Positions 44,201 to 55,268 of a DNA stretch of 64,000 nucleotides are shown one piece after another. The DNA lies in the NCBI RefSeq assembly GCF_041146795.1, contig NC_135185.1, positions 5,137,029 through 5,201,028 of the forward strand, read 5' to 3'. Within the stretch, counting starts at the first letter, position 1, and the number at the start of each line of letters is the position of its first letter. Below the pieces are notes generated by a model, which did not search any database, was not told the origin of the DNA, and saw nothing but the letters and a program-made list of their open reading frames with translations. The position numbers and the translations under genes are program-made. This DNA is from Maylandia zebra. Taxonomy: Eukaryota; Chordata; Actinopteri; Cichliformes; Cichlidae.

Positions 44201-45715
44201 ATTGTTGCTGCGCTCGTCCCTCTGGCCCTCGTTTGGAGACAACGCACACTGCTTAAGCTGATGCAGTGGACAATGAGGCCCACTGTGTCAAATGCAGCAC
44301 CGAGATACAGTAATACTAGTACAGCAGATTGGCCATATGTATCAAAACTGCAGTATCAAAACAAATTTCTCCAACACACTAAATTAAGTCTAAAATTTGG
44401 ATTTTGAGTCATTTTCCTTTCCACTGCCATGTTTAAAACAAGCTGTCCCTGTCACTAAACAAATATTTGAAATTGTCATTTGAGGTAAAGTGAACTGACC
44501 AGCAGTAGTTCGTGTGATTAGGCTAGATCGCGGATTGCATTCAAGGTTTGTCTATGTGTAAGAGTGCAGGTGCAAAGCACACGTCTACAAAAAGTTGTTT
44601 CAACCTAGACAAATTCCCAGGAAAAACTCAGGGCTATGTGGCAACTTCAGCGTCGTCTGTACTGGGATTTGTAATGCTGTAACATAATGTACACTTACAA
44701 ATAATAGTCATAAACATTATCCTAAACACACTGCATTGGTGTTACTGGTGTTGCAAGTTTGCAAATAGGGCATTTTTATGTAATTTACAAGCTAGAGCAT
44801 ATCTATGTGCAATATTAGAATATTTAAGGTTTGTTAATAGTGACCTCCTGAGCCAACGTGCGTTAGGTCTCTTGATGGATGTGAAGGACAGCATAGAAAA
44901 TCTTGAGGACAATGGCACAGTTCTTGGCTTACCAGCTCTAAAGCCTGGTTTTGATGCTTTGATAGCCTATACCACAGCAGTTTCCCGTTGGATGAGTGAC
45001 GAGACTCACCTGGTTGGTCCGGGTCCGCTGGGTTGAAATAATCATCTGGCAGGGGCTCCGGCGGCTCCCCTTTCATCCCCCAGGATAGGTGTTTGAGCTT
45101 GGTCAGGTTCAGAAGCAGGTTGTGGAAAACACTGCAGGGCACCGGCCTGACCGTGTCCAGCCCGTAGCCCTCTCCCTGCTGGTGGAAGAGCAAGTACCGC
45201 AGGTTGACCAGGTGCGACACGCTGTTGACGAACTGCACCGTGTTGGGCAGACGGACGTTGCACACGCTTAACTGAGTCAGCCGCCTCCCCAGCTGGACTG
45301 CCAGATTGTGCCCCAGAACCGGCTCGTCCCAGATAGCGTTTCGCACCCCGACACCCCTCAGGTCGGGGAACCTGGAAAGGGCGTCCAAGTATTTCTCCTT
45401 ATACTGCCGTCCTCCGTCCACAAACACAATGGTGGAGAGTGACGGGAGGAACTTCACGAGGCGTCGCCACTCTTTGCGCCCCAAATGCCGCACCGTTACT
45501 CGGGTGAGACTGCGGTAGTTTAAAGTGTCCCAGAAGCCGTACGTATAACGTCGGAGGTCGGACAGCACTACCGTGTAGTCTCTCCACAGAGACGGGTGGT
45601 CGACGAGATTCTTTAGGTGCTTGCAGCAGAAGCGGACAGTGTGTTTTTCCTCCGTGTTCAGGTAGCTGAGAACATAGACCCAAACTTCTGGTGGCAAAAG
45701 CTGTATCTGTTCCAT
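41212..45715 (-). CDS. F-box protein with LRR-like repeats, complete, 456 aa
   Basis: Four exons on the minus strand: 45010-45715 (706 bp), 43413-43613 (201), 42654-42864 (211) and 41212-41464 (253). The phases join exactly and total 1,371 bp. The N-terminal F-box (residues about 4-45: QLLPPEVWVYVLSYLNTEEK, then CCKHLKNLV and LWRDY) should bind Skp1 and recruit a substrate to a Cullin-1 ubiquitin ligase. The rest shows Leu-rich spacing typical of LRR strands: LTRVTVRHL, LTQLSVCNV, LVNLRYLLF, LTKLKHLSW, LTTLELVDY, LESLAVRYRY, LEHLDIEQN, LKTLRIR. I start at MEQIQ (45715), which begins the F-box; an in-frame ATG at 45766 would add 17 residues of low-complexity sequence. I do not assign an orthologue. 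Substrate unknown. Confidence 0.85.
41578..41832 (-). mobile_element. SINE-like repeat in F-box intron 3
   Basis: Contains ATGGACTGGTACTTAAATAG, CATTCACCCAATCGAACACA and GATTCTTGCCCAATGGAAAT, ending GAGCCACTGCCACC. This combination is typical of an abundant fish SINE/LINE-tail family. It lies in the intron between the last two F-box exons. Confidence 0.5.
42915..43212 (+). mobile_element. tRNA-type SINE with (ATT)n tail
   Basis: The 5' part has a tRNA-like body, GCGATCGTGGCTCGAGAGTT and the B-box-like GGTCGAGCCCCGGC. A conserved middle follows (GTGTCCTTGGGCAAGACACT), and the 3' end is AGTGCTATATAAATGCAATC with an ATT repeat. It lies in F-box intron 2. Confidence 0.75.
43655..43876. mobile_element. 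Fold-back MITE in F-box intron 1
   Basis: The left arm GTCCAACTCCAGTCCTCGAG...CTTTTAGATGCATCC and the right arm GGATGCATCTAAAAGC...GGACTGGAGGTGGAC are long imperfect inverted repeats around a short centre. The same family is at 14035-14205. Non-coding. Confidence 0.7.
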
Positions 45716-45779
45716 AGTTAATGTTACTACCCGATCCGTACCGGAAACCCGATCGGTACCCCGCATGCGCGAAAGGTTT

Positions 45780-46430
45780 CTACTTCCGGTCGTAGCGTTT
45801 TACGATAGTTCTGGGTCAGAGTATCTGTTAAGATGTTAAGAATAACAAGTATATCTTAAAATGTTTGCAATAATGAAGCATTTCAGTACAATGTAGACAA
45901 AAACGAAAAATAAAAAGATAGTTACGGATCAGGACTCCCCGATCCTTACTGCGCATGTGCAGATGTTTTCTTCTTCTTCTGTTCGTTTAATGGCAGTGTA
46001 CTCCCCAGTGTACGAGGATACCGCCACCTGCTGACCGAGCGAATAAACCCTATTATAAACTGAATTAGCGTCATTACAAACGTGTGTTAAATTTGATTTA
46101 GCGATAGTCGAGTGTGTTTATGCTTGTCTGTGAGGAGAGGATTGTTGGAATAGTGATGATGATGTGCGCTATCACTGTCAATTGTCAGTAAACACTTCAT
46201 CTGGCTGATGAATCTACACGTGAGATATTACAAAGTCTGCATTATTAACTCTGTAATTAGGCGCCATTCTTCTTATTTTACGGCGCTGTTGCTCAATCGG
46301 GGGACGCTCTGTTGAGGAGAAAAGCATGAATTTCTTTGTATACGGATTATCCATTGTTTAAATGTCCCGGGCAGTCGAAGAGGAGGCAGAGCTGTTGAGA
46401 AATGCTAGGAGCTAACTGGGCGCTAACCGT
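45780..46430. other. Upstream region of the F-box gene
   Basis: More GC-rich just upstream of the F-box start (CTTCCGGTCG near 45783), as expected for a housekeeping-type promoter. No TATA box is obvious. No other gene is identified up to the LINE at 46434. Confidence 0.35.
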
Positions 46431-46433
46431 ATC

Positions 46434-49251
46434 TTTTTTTTTTTTTTTTTTTTAATACTTTAATTAAATTTATGCACATATTACAATCTCTCGTTGGGAG
46501 ACAACATTTGTGCAACAACATCTTGAAAAGGTTGAATAAGAAATCAAACGAAAAAAAAAAACCCACATATATACATATACATAAATATATGAAGGCCATT
46601 TTTATGACATATAACAGTTTCCTTTCTGCGAACACTTTAACATACATGTGGCTTACTTAGTACACCAAAAACACAATCATTAAAAGGATAGAGATTGAGT
46701 CCCATTGTCGCATATCAAAGCAGCCTCTTTACATGAATCCCTCAGTAATTCTAAAGATGACAAAAAAGATTTTAATTCAATTTTCAATACAGTTAGGGAA
46801 GGTCTTTTACTTTGCCATTTGCATTTGTGTATGTGGTATTTGCCCATAATTATCACCACCTTGTGTAGCATGGACAGTTCCTTAGATGGATCACCATTAT
46901 TATATAAAACTTGTGTTAGAGTCAGTGGGGTCATCCCATCTATTCTTATACTCAACCAGTCTACTAGATCTTGCCAAAAGTCAGTTGTTACTGAGCAGGA
47001 AAAAAACAAATGATCAATACTTTCCGCATTTTGTGAACAAAATCCACATGGCTCTACCTCAAACCCAAACCTTTTTTTAAGCATTTCAGCTGCTGGGTAA
47101 TATCCATTAATTATTTTAAATTGCATTTCTTTGACTTTGGGGGGGATAGGCCATTTTAAAAAGTGCGTATATTTGTTCGTTATTTTAACATTACTCCCTT
47201 TTAGTTTTGTGTTACTGTTAAAGTCGTGAAATAATTTGTTTTTAAATATCTTGTTCATGGTTTTATTATTACAGTTTTTATCCGTCAAAAGAATCTGGTT
47301 TAGATGTAAAGAAGGTAGACTAATTTGTGCCTTAGAGTAATACAAATAACCTTGAATCAAACTCAACAGAGGTAAGGGGATTGCCTTACAAACCTTGTCA
47401 TATTCTCTAAGGGAACACTGAATGTTAAACTTAGCATTAAAAACACCCACTGAGAGAAACTGACCCCTTTCATCAAGTAAGTCTGTTATAAAGATTATGT
47501 TTTTTTCAAACCACTCTTTAATAAACAATGACTTCTTATTAATTGTAATTGTTCTGTTATTCCACAAGGTGGAGCAATGTGGTGAAAAGTTATGGGCAAA
47601 CACCATCTTCCAATAAGACAAGACCTGCTTATGATATTCTGACAGTTTCACAGGCAACTTCAATATATCAAAATCACATTTCAGGAGAAAATCCAACCCT
47701 CCCACCTTTTTGAAAATATTTTTTGGGATATGGAACCATATGGAGTCAGGTTTCAAGAGGAAGGCTTTTATCCAGTTTATTTTAAATACTCCAACCATTG
47801 ATTGAAAATCAATTGACTTTATACCACCTTTAGCGTAATCTTTGACAAGTTGTGATTTTTTAATGTAATGTGTTTTATTGCGCCAAATGAATTGATAGAT
47901 TATAGAGTTAATCTTTTTAATGCTTTTCGGGGTAATGTATAGTGAGTATGCTGGATAAACCATCTTTGAGACGCCCTCTGATTTGGATAATAGATTGCGT
48001 CCAAAAATTGTAATATCTCTCGTCAACCAATGATTTAGTGTTTTGGACATGCCATCAATTTTGTCTTTTAGGTTTTTTGATTCTCTAGTGTTGATGTCTT
48101 TGTCTAAATAGATGCCTAGATACTTAACTTCATTTTTCACTGGAATCGTCCTCATGCTATTTTCCAAACAATCATAAAGTGGCAAAAGTTCACACTTCTT
48201 TAGGTTCAGACACAAGCCTGAAGCTTTAGAAAAAATTGAAATGACATTCAATGCTTTCTCGAGTATTGATTTATCCTTTAAAAATATTACTGTGTCATCT
48301 GCAAACTGACTTATTTTCAGTTCAATATCAAAAATGTTTATTCCTTCGATGTCTGAATGGTTCACAATGAGGTAAGCCATTAATTGAGTGCAAAGAATAA
48401 ATAATTTTGGAGAAATTGGGCAACCCTGTCGAATTCCACAGAATATGTCTATCCTAGATGTTATGCCTGGATTGAGCGAAACATAACTATAAATTTGCTT
48501 GTAGAACAGTTTGATCACTTTGCAAAATTTGTTTCCAAATCCAAAAAGTTCTAAAGATCTAAATAAAAAATTATGGTCTATTGAATCAAATGCTTTAAAA
48601 AAGTCAATAAATAGTATTAAACTTTCTGAATTAATAAAGGATCGATAGTCAATCATATCTAATATTAATCTTATGTTATTATGAATCTGCCTTCCTTTAA
48701 TAAACGCTGATTGGCACTCATCAATCAATTTGGTTAAGACGCTTTTAAGCCTATTTGCATATACTAAGGCTAATAATTTGTAGTCGTTACATAAAAGTGT
48801 TATGGGTCTCCAATTGTCTAGCATTTGTAAATCTTTGTTTGGTTTGGGTAATAAGGTTATTAATCCTGTTTTCATTGTTGGGGATAGTTCTTCATTTTTT
48901 AAACAATCCAAAAAGCCATTAAATAACAAATCTTTAATGTCTTGCCAAAAGGTTTTATAAAATTCAATCGTTAAACCATCAATTCCAGGCGATTTTCCAT
49001 TTTTCATTTGTTTTAGAGCTGTATCTAATTCGGATATTTTCAAATCTTCTTCTAACCATGTTTTATCATCCTCTTCCAATTTTTTAACCTGATCTTTAAT
49101 CATATCAAAAAAGATATCTGCATTTTCTTTTTCAGTTCTTGATTTATACAGATTACTATAGAACATGTTAATTTCCTCACTTATTTTGTTTGGTTCCTCA
49201 ATTATAGTACCATCCTTACTCAATTTAGTTATTTTTTTCTTTGTTTGTCTA
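46434..49251 (-). mobile_element. L1-superfamily LINE, 3' part
   Basis: The poly(A) end is the T run 46434-46453. A frame open from about 49250 to 46680 (863 codons) encodes reverse transcriptase motifs MKNGKSPGIDGLTIEFYKTF, WRPITLLCNDYK, FIDFFKAFDSIDHNFLFRSL, GIRQGCPISPKLFILCTQLM and the catalytic FADDTVIF, then a C-terminal region with CGFCSQNAESIDHLFFSC, a CCHC-like zinc motif. The apurinic endonuclease is absent. At 49250-49252 the sequence switches to a TIR element (TA then CACTCTAAAAAATG), so the missing 5' half may lie beyond that element, off the right edge. It is different from the L1 at 32462-35789. Confidence 0.85.
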
Positions 49252-49538
49252 CACTCTAAAAAATGATTCATGGGTTTAGTAAGTAAAGCTTAAAATCAAT
49301 AGCTTTTTCTGCATAAAAAATTAAGTTTGTTGCATGTACACATTGTAATCAGTTGATAACTTAATTTAATGAGTTGGTCGAAATGAAAATAAAGAAAACA
49401 GTCTTAGCTCAGTAATATATCGATTTTGAACAGACATTTCTGTGTTAACTTAACATGAAAGTGTATTCAGTTAATACAACTTAAAAATCTCGTAAGCGTC
49501 CTTTAAAAGCTGAGTACAAGGCTGACTTGCCCGGACAT

Positions 49539-49729
49539 TGTGTGATTCTTACTCTGGATCTGAATAAGTACGCGGGACCACTGTGTGCGGTAAGACCATC
49601 TCTTTTACTTCCTGTATTACCATCTACCGGCGTGCATTGCCAGTGCGTAACACGTAATTACACAATCAAACAGTGAACACATACTGCCCATACAACAAAT
49701 GTACCAGAGACAATTATGAATACACCACA
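49539..49729 (-). repeat. 3' LTR of the Mag-like Gypsy element
   Basis: 191 bp, TG...CA ends, preceded at 49534-49538 by the target duplication GACAT. Confidence 0.92.
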
Positions 49730-49952
49730 TCTCCCCTTTTAAACAAAAACAGAATATTCCTTTTCTCAGGACAGAACTTCTCTTTTTCAAAGCCATACAA
49801 GAACATCTGGCAAACAATCTGCATTACATTTTTAACCTTTTGTTTTTGTTTTCTTGTTCTTTTCTTTTCTTAACAACTCTTTTTAGCTTTATTTTACTGT
49901 GCTCTACAAAACCCTTATAACACAGTTACATAACAACAACCTTTTTTTTTTC

Positions 49953-52900
49953 TTACAGATCTAACTTTTTAGGTTTAACTATTGGCCTCCCTGACTTGGT
50001 TCTGACCACATCAGTGTTAACAGGTGTAGCAGGGATCACACTGGGTGTTTGAGGCTTCTGCAACACAGGCACATTAGCAGGTTCATGCACAGGTGAACTT
50101 AAAGGAATCAAATGCACACGATTACGCCTCACAGTCCCTTGTGGTAACTCCACTGTGTATGATCGGGGTGTAGAGTGATTTTGGATAACAGTGCCTGTAG
50201 TTTTGACATCAGTCACCCAAACTTGCTCTCCTGGGGACAGGCTGCATAAAGGTTTTGCGCGGTGGCGCCTGTTGAAGTTTGCCATGTCCATCATCCTCTT
50301 CTCCCTTTCCTTTCGAGCGAGCAGTGCGTTGTCCGGCAGTGTGGGCTCCAGCTGCGATGGAAGCATCGGCAGTGTGGTTCGCAGACGTCTGCCCATTAAA
50401 AGCTCTGCAGGGCTGTATCCGGACTGCAGTGGTGTAGCTCTATAGGCAAGAAGAGCTAGATAAGGATCAGCTGCTTTTTTCAGAAGATTTTTTACAGTCT
50501 GCACAGCACGTTCTGCTTCTCCATTACTTTGCGGAAACTTGGGACTGCTTGTGATGTGTTTAAAGCCGTATGCTGCTGCAAAGTCTGTAAAGATTTGACC
50601 TGAATACTGTGGTCCATTATCAGACATGAGGACCTCTGGGATGCCGTGACGGGCAAAGAAAGATTTCAGGTGAGTAATGACATCGTTTGATTTTGTCCTG
50701 TTTAACAAAGCAATCTCAACAAATCTAGAGTGATAGTCAACAGCGAGAAGGTAAGTTTTCCCTCCCAGCTCGAAAAGATCTGTGCCCACTCTCTGCCATG
50801 GGCGGGCAGGGTATTCTGTTGGCATGAGTGGCTCACTGTTATTGTGTCTTTCTTGAATACACGTTTTGCACTTGAGCACCATCTCAGAGATTTGTTGACT
50901 CAGCCCGGGCCACCACACTGTTTGGCGTGCACGAGCTTTACATTTTACAACACCTTGATGTCCTTCGTGTAGTTTTTCCAACACCTCGTTTCTCATTGCT
51001 GAAGGAATGACAAGCCGTGTGTCTTTTAACAAAAGGCCGCCTTCAACAGTGAGCGTGGCTCGGTCAGGCCAGTAATTTCGCAGTAAAGGCTCTTGTTTTG
51101 CATGTTCTGGCCAGCCTTCGGTGCACATGTCCATGACGCGAGCACACACACTGTCGCTTTTCAGTTGTTCCTTCAGTGTTTGCATATATGATGAACTGAC
51201 AGGCATGTTTGCTACAATACTGTCGACATATATGTCTGTGCTTTCCATTAGCTCTTTGTCTGACAGGTTCATTGGTTTTTTCAGAGGTGAGCGGGACAAA
51301 GTATCTGCTGTCCAGAGCGATTTCCCTGGGGCGTACTGCACAGTGTACGAGTAACGCATGAGTCTCATTCTGAATCGCTGGATCCTGGGTGGCAAGAGAT
51401 CCAGAGCTTGTCCTCCCAGTAAGGAAACGAGAGGTTTGTGGTCCGTTTCAAGACAAAAATGTTTACCAATCAGGAAATCACGAAAACGCTCACACGCCCA
51501 TGTAGATGCCAGTGCCTCTTTTTCCACTTGTGCGTATCGTTGTTCTGTAGGAGAAAGGGACCTCGATGCATACGCCACTGGTCGCCATCCTTCTTCCCAC
51601 AGCTGCAAAAGAACACCTCCGAGACCATAGGATGAAGCATCTGCTGATACTTTAATGTCTCTGTTGGGGTCATACATTGCGAGCACTGGGGGTGAGGTCA
51701 GGGCATCTCGTAATGTTTTGAAAGCTCTCACTTGGTCAGTTCCCCAATACCATGCGTTCTTTTTGGAAAGAAGATCTCGCAGGGCTTTGTCTTTTTCAGC
51801 TAAATGGGGGATGAACTTGCCCACTTGATTCACCATGCCCAGAAAACTGCGCAACTCTGACACATTAGTTGGCTCTGTCATTTCTGTAATTGCCTCCGTT
51901 TTCTTCGGGTCAGGACTGATTCCTGTATCCGCTATGATGTGACCCAAGAAAGCAACCTTGCTCTGGGAGAGCTCGCATTTTTCAACATTCAGCGTTATGC
52001 CTGCTTTTTCCAGTCTTTGCAGTGTAGCATGGAGACGGGAATCGTGCTCCTGATGGTTACGTCCCCACACCAATACATCGTCAATGTGACACACCACTCC
52101 TTCGAGACCCTCGATGACCTCCGCCATCATGCGCTGAAAGTGTTCGGGCGCTGAGTTGATCCCAAACGGTAGGCGGTTAAAGTGGAACCGCCCAAAGGGT
52201 GTGATGAAGGTGGTGAGTTTGGCAGACTCATCGGACAGGGGAATCTGCCAGAAGCCCATGTTGGCATCCAGTTTGCTAAACACTTTGGCTCCTGCGAGCA
52301 TTCCGAGACTTTGTTCAACCGATGGCAGCACATATTTTTCCCTGCACACATACTCATTTAGTCCGGTAAAGTCTATGCAAAGTCTTAGCCTAGGGCTGTT
52401 TTTCTTTGGAACAACAACCATGCCGGCACACCAATCCGTTGGTTCCTCAACTCGGGTAATGACACCAAGCTCTTCCATTCGTTGGAGTTCCTCTTTTACC
52501 CTTCCCATCAGAGGCAGAGGAAGCCTTCGCGGAGTTTTGAGTGAGTACGGCACAGCATTCGGTTTGAGTTTAATGTGATAGGCCCGCTGCACTTTCCCTA
52601 GACCATTGCAAAGTTTAGGGTAAGTAGTCTTCAGAGTGTCCATTGAAACCGCGTCAACTCGCACCAGCAGGCCAAGAGCTGTAATGGCGGGCAGGCCTAG
52701 CAGTGGAGTGCTCAGGTTTCTTACAACATAGACCTTCTCTGTTGTCTGTTTCGCTCCGTAGTTGAGCTGTAGCTTTGTAAAACCTGCAACGTCCAGTGGT
52801 GTTTTTCCAGGGCCTAACAAAGGTTTTTCTGGCTGCTGGAGAACTGGTCTGTGTTCGTTAGCAAAAATCTTTGATAAGTCCGAGTCAGCTATTACAGTCA

Positions 52901-53885
52901 CATCTGCTCCAGTATCCAGTTTGAAAGTGATTTTTGCATCTTTCACTTGTATGTTGGCTGTCCACGCCTGGCCGTCACTGGAAACTGAGCCTAGGAAGAA
53001 ACCTTGCTCCTCTTCCTCCTCAATACTTTGCACTGTCTTGCTTTGTCTGCAGACTCGCTGGTAGTGACCTTTTTTTCCACATAAATGACATTTTGCATCA
53101 TTTGCTGGGCACTCAGGTTTCGGATGTGGAGAGCCTCCGCACTTGTAGCATTTGTTACTTTGTCTCTTGCTATATTGCTGTTGTGTTTTGACAGTTTTAT
53201 TTTTGAACATGTTGAACTTTGTTTTGTCGTGCTTTTGTATCACTCTGTCAACTGTTTTCGCATTTACATGCATTACATTTGTTTCACTTCTCAAAGCTGA
53301 CTGTTGCTTTTTGATTTCTTCTGACTGCCTGGCCATATTTATAGCTTTATCCAAGTCCAAGTCTTTTTCCATCTGCATGCGCTCAGACAGCCTCGTGTCG
53401 GCCAAGCCCACTACTATTCTGTCTCTTATCAGCTCATCGTGGAGCGGTCCGTAGTTACAGTGCTCTGCTAATGCATGCAAGGCAGTCACGAATGCATCAA
53501 CAGTCTCATTCGGCTCTTGTTTGCGCATATTAAAACGTGCGCGCTCATAAACAACATTTTTCCTGACAATGAAAAAGTTGTGGAAGCTATCTCTCACTTT
53601 AGCATAGTCCCGTTGGTCTACATCACTTAACTTTAGTCCTCTCAGGACGTCATCCGCTTCGTCTCCCATACAATATATGAGAGTGTTCACTTGATTTTCC
53701 TCCGAGCTCGCAGACAGATTACTTGCCTGACGGAATCTCTCGAAGCGACGGACCCATCTTGTCCATTCGTGTGGTTTGGAAAAATCAAAGGGCTCCGGTG
53801 GTTGGATGCTAAACGTAGCGCTGGGAGTGCTAGCCGCGGTGCTAACTCCTGCCCTCGGACGATCGTCTACGTCGTCATTCGGCAT
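49953..53885 (-). CDS. Gag-pol polyprotein of the Mag-like Gypsy element (1,310 aa)
   Basis: A single open frame. Order: gag-like region (1-240); two CCHC zinc knuckles (about 246-279, CYKCGGSPHPKPEC and CHLCGKKGHYQRVC); retropepsin (FKLDTGADVTVIAD, about 321-334); reverse transcriptase (about 450-640; RLPFGINSAPEHFQRMM and the catalytic HIDDVLVW); RNase H; integrase with the HHCC zinc region (HEGHQGVVKCKARARQTVWW) and DDE core (SDNGPQYSGQIF, SPKFPQSNGEAERAVQ). The protein order and the K02A2.6-type style of the reverse transcriptase point to the Mag/SURL branch. No break is evident. It is unrelated to the host gene around it, which it interrupts upstream of the coding exons. Confidence 0.9.
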   Translation of the reverse strand: MPNDDVDDRPRAGVSTAASTPSATFSIQPPEPFDFSKPHEWTRWVRRFERFRQASNLSASSEENQVNTLIYCMGDEADDVLRGLKLSDVDQRDYAKVRDSFHNFFIVRKNVVYERARFNMRKQEPNETVDAFVTALHALAEHCNYGPLHDELIRDRIVVGLADTRLSERMQMEKDLDLDKAINMARQSEEIKKQQSALRSETNVMHVNAKTVDRVIQKHDKTKFNMFKNKTVKTQQQYSKRQSNKCYKCGGSPHPKPECPANDAKCHLCGKKGHYQRVCRQSKTVQSIEEEEEQGFFLGSVSSDGQAWTANIQVKDAKITFKLDTGADVTVIADSDLSKIFANEHRPVLQQPEKPLLGPGKTPLDVAGFTKLQLNYGAKQTTEKVYVVRNLSTPLLGLPAITALGLLVRVDAVSMDTLKTTYPKLCNGLGKVQRAYHIKLKPNAVPYSLKTPRRLPLPLMGRVKEELQRMEELGVITRVEEPTDWCAGMVVVPKKNSPRLRLCIDFTGLNEYVCREKYVLPSVEQSLGMLAGAKVFSKLDANMGFWQIPLSDESAKLTTFITPFGRFHFNRLPFGINSAPEHFQRMMAEVIEGLEGVVCHIDDVLVWGRNHQEHDSRLHATLQRLEKAGITLNVEKCELSQSKVAFLGHIIADTGISPDPKKTEAITEMTEPTNVSELRSFLGMVNQVGKFIPHLAEKDKALRDLLSKKNAWYWGTDQVRAFKTLRDALTSPPVLAMYDPNRDIKVSADASSYGLGGVLLQLWEEGWRPVAYASRSLSPTEQRYAQVEKEALASTWACERFRDFLIGKHFCLETDHKPLVSLLGGQALDLLPPRIQRFRMRLMRYSYTVQYAPGKSLWTADTLSRSPLKKPMNLSDKELMESTDIYVDSIVANMPVSSSYMQTLKEQLKSDSVCARVMDMCTEGWPEHAKQEPLLRNYWPDRATLTVEGGLLLKDTRLVIPSAMRNEVLEKLHEGHQGVVKCKARARQTVWWPGLSQQISEMVLKCKTCIQERHNNSEPLMPTEYPARPWQRVGTDLFELGGKTYLLAVDYHSRFVEIALLNRTKSNDVITHLKSFFARHGIPEVLMSDNGPQYSGQIFTDFAAAYGFKHITSSPKFPQSNGEAERAVQTVKNLLKKAADPYLALLAYRATPLQSGYSPAELLMGRRLRTTLPMLPSQLEPTLPDNALLARKEREKRMMDMANFNRRHRAKPLCSLSPGEQVWVTDVKTTGTVIQNHSTPRSYTVELPQGTVRRNRVHLIPLSSPVHEPANVPVLQKPQTPSVIPATPVNTDVVRTKSGRPIVKPKKLDL

Positions 53886-53963
53886 TTTGTTTCCACCTTC
53901 CCCTTCTCCTCACACTCGGCAGATGTATGGAGTCTTACGAGTCACACAGCACTTCTGACACCA

Positions 53964-54154
53964 TGTGTGATTCTTACTCTGAATCTGAATAAGTACGCGG
54001 GACCACTGTGTGCGGTAAGACCATCTCTTTTACTTCCTGTATTACCATCTACCGGCATGCATTGCCAGTGCGTAACACGTAATTACACAATCAAACAGTG
54101 AACACATACTGCCCATACAACAAATGTACCAGAGACAATTATGAATACACCACA
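53964..54154 (-). repeat. 5' LTR of the Mag-like Gypsy element
   Basis: 191 bp, followed at 54155-54159 by the target duplication GACAT. Confidence 0.92.
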
Positions 54155-55268
54155 GACATGTTGTGCTCTCAGACCACTGATCGAAAGAAACGGAGGGAAA
54201 GAGAGAAAGCGGAGAAACGCCATTTTGTACGGAACGTTATCAAATGTTAAAGCTTTGTGGTGAGTACAATTTTTTGCCTTGTTTTATTCACAGCAGCTAA
54301 TAACTCTAACTTTAACTCTATCAAGACGCACTGCAAGAAATCTATTTTTACACAACACTAAACTCTTCCTCGGCGAGTGGTGGTGATAAGCTAGTAACAT
54401 TACACTTCTGGCTAACTTGTGAAGTAATTCGACCGTAACATTAGTCTTTGTTAAGTTTTGTTTTACGGTGGCAGCCAAATGGTGTTAATTGACACTGAGC
54501 TTCTGTAGCCGTAGTTTTTAACTCTGCAAAGACAGGGTAATACATGTTTTTCTTCTTTCTACTTTGAAATCGTTGCAGCGTTGATGAAGGTTTGACCAGC
54601 AAAAGGCTGGGCCGTTTTACATTCATGACTAAACAAATGTAGGTTACTGAGTATACATTCGGTTTAACATCGATGCATTTTGATGTTTAAGTCCTAGAGT
54701 TATTTTTATGTGAGATTGAAGTTTGTTAATTGAGCCCTAGCTGAAGAACAGCCTGTGTCAAAGTTCAGTCAAAAAACGCGGGCGAGGAAGCGAACGCCAT
54801 GTTGTAGAAACGCCACACGAAAGATCTTAAGTAACATTCATAAACTAGTTGTTTTAATGACATTACATTGAATGTGCATTAGCACATAAAATATAATTTT
54901 GCTCTTTTGGGTGTTAACTGCAGATACATAAGCGCAGTTGTATCACTTAAGAAAAAATATCTTTGATTTGGAAACATAAAGCAACTTTTAGGAGAAACTC
55001 AACACTAAAAATAATATACATAGTTTTAACTTTTAATGTCATAAGGATTTCCTGTGAGATAATGATTAGACTAAAGACTATAGTTAAAAAAGCGTGAATA
55101 TTGATTGCGTGTAATTTGCCCATTTCTTTGCAGTAGTTTACAAGCATTTTTCTTGTTTTTCATCTTGAATATTCAAAAACAATGAATTAAAATTTACTGT
55201 AATGCTGATGTAGCACAAGTTGTTTGTACTACAGCCTTCTGAATCACCCAAGTTAAAGTAATTTAAAC

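Larger units (their letters stand above)
49539..54154 (-). mobile_element. Ty3/Gypsy LTR element, Mag/SURL-like, looks whole
   Basis: Two 191-bp LTRs (49539-49729 and 53964-54154) start TGTGTGATTC and end CACCACA, differ at about two positions, and are flanked by the 5-bp target duplication GACAT. After the 5' LTR (right side, minus orientation) comes the primer-binding-site-like TGGTGTCAGAAGTG. A purine tract (AAAAGGGGAG) precedes the 3' LTR. One long gag-pol frame lies between. LTR divergence near 1 percent means a young insertion. Confidence 0.92.

Noticed and set aside
45042-45683. Alternative frames within F-box exon 1
   Set aside because: The F-box and Leu-rich motifs are in the 45010-45715 frame, and exon phases close only in that frame.
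50191-53454. Plus-strand frames of 70-140 codons opposite the Gypsy polyprotein
   Set aside because: Complement shadows of the minus-strand gag-pol frame.
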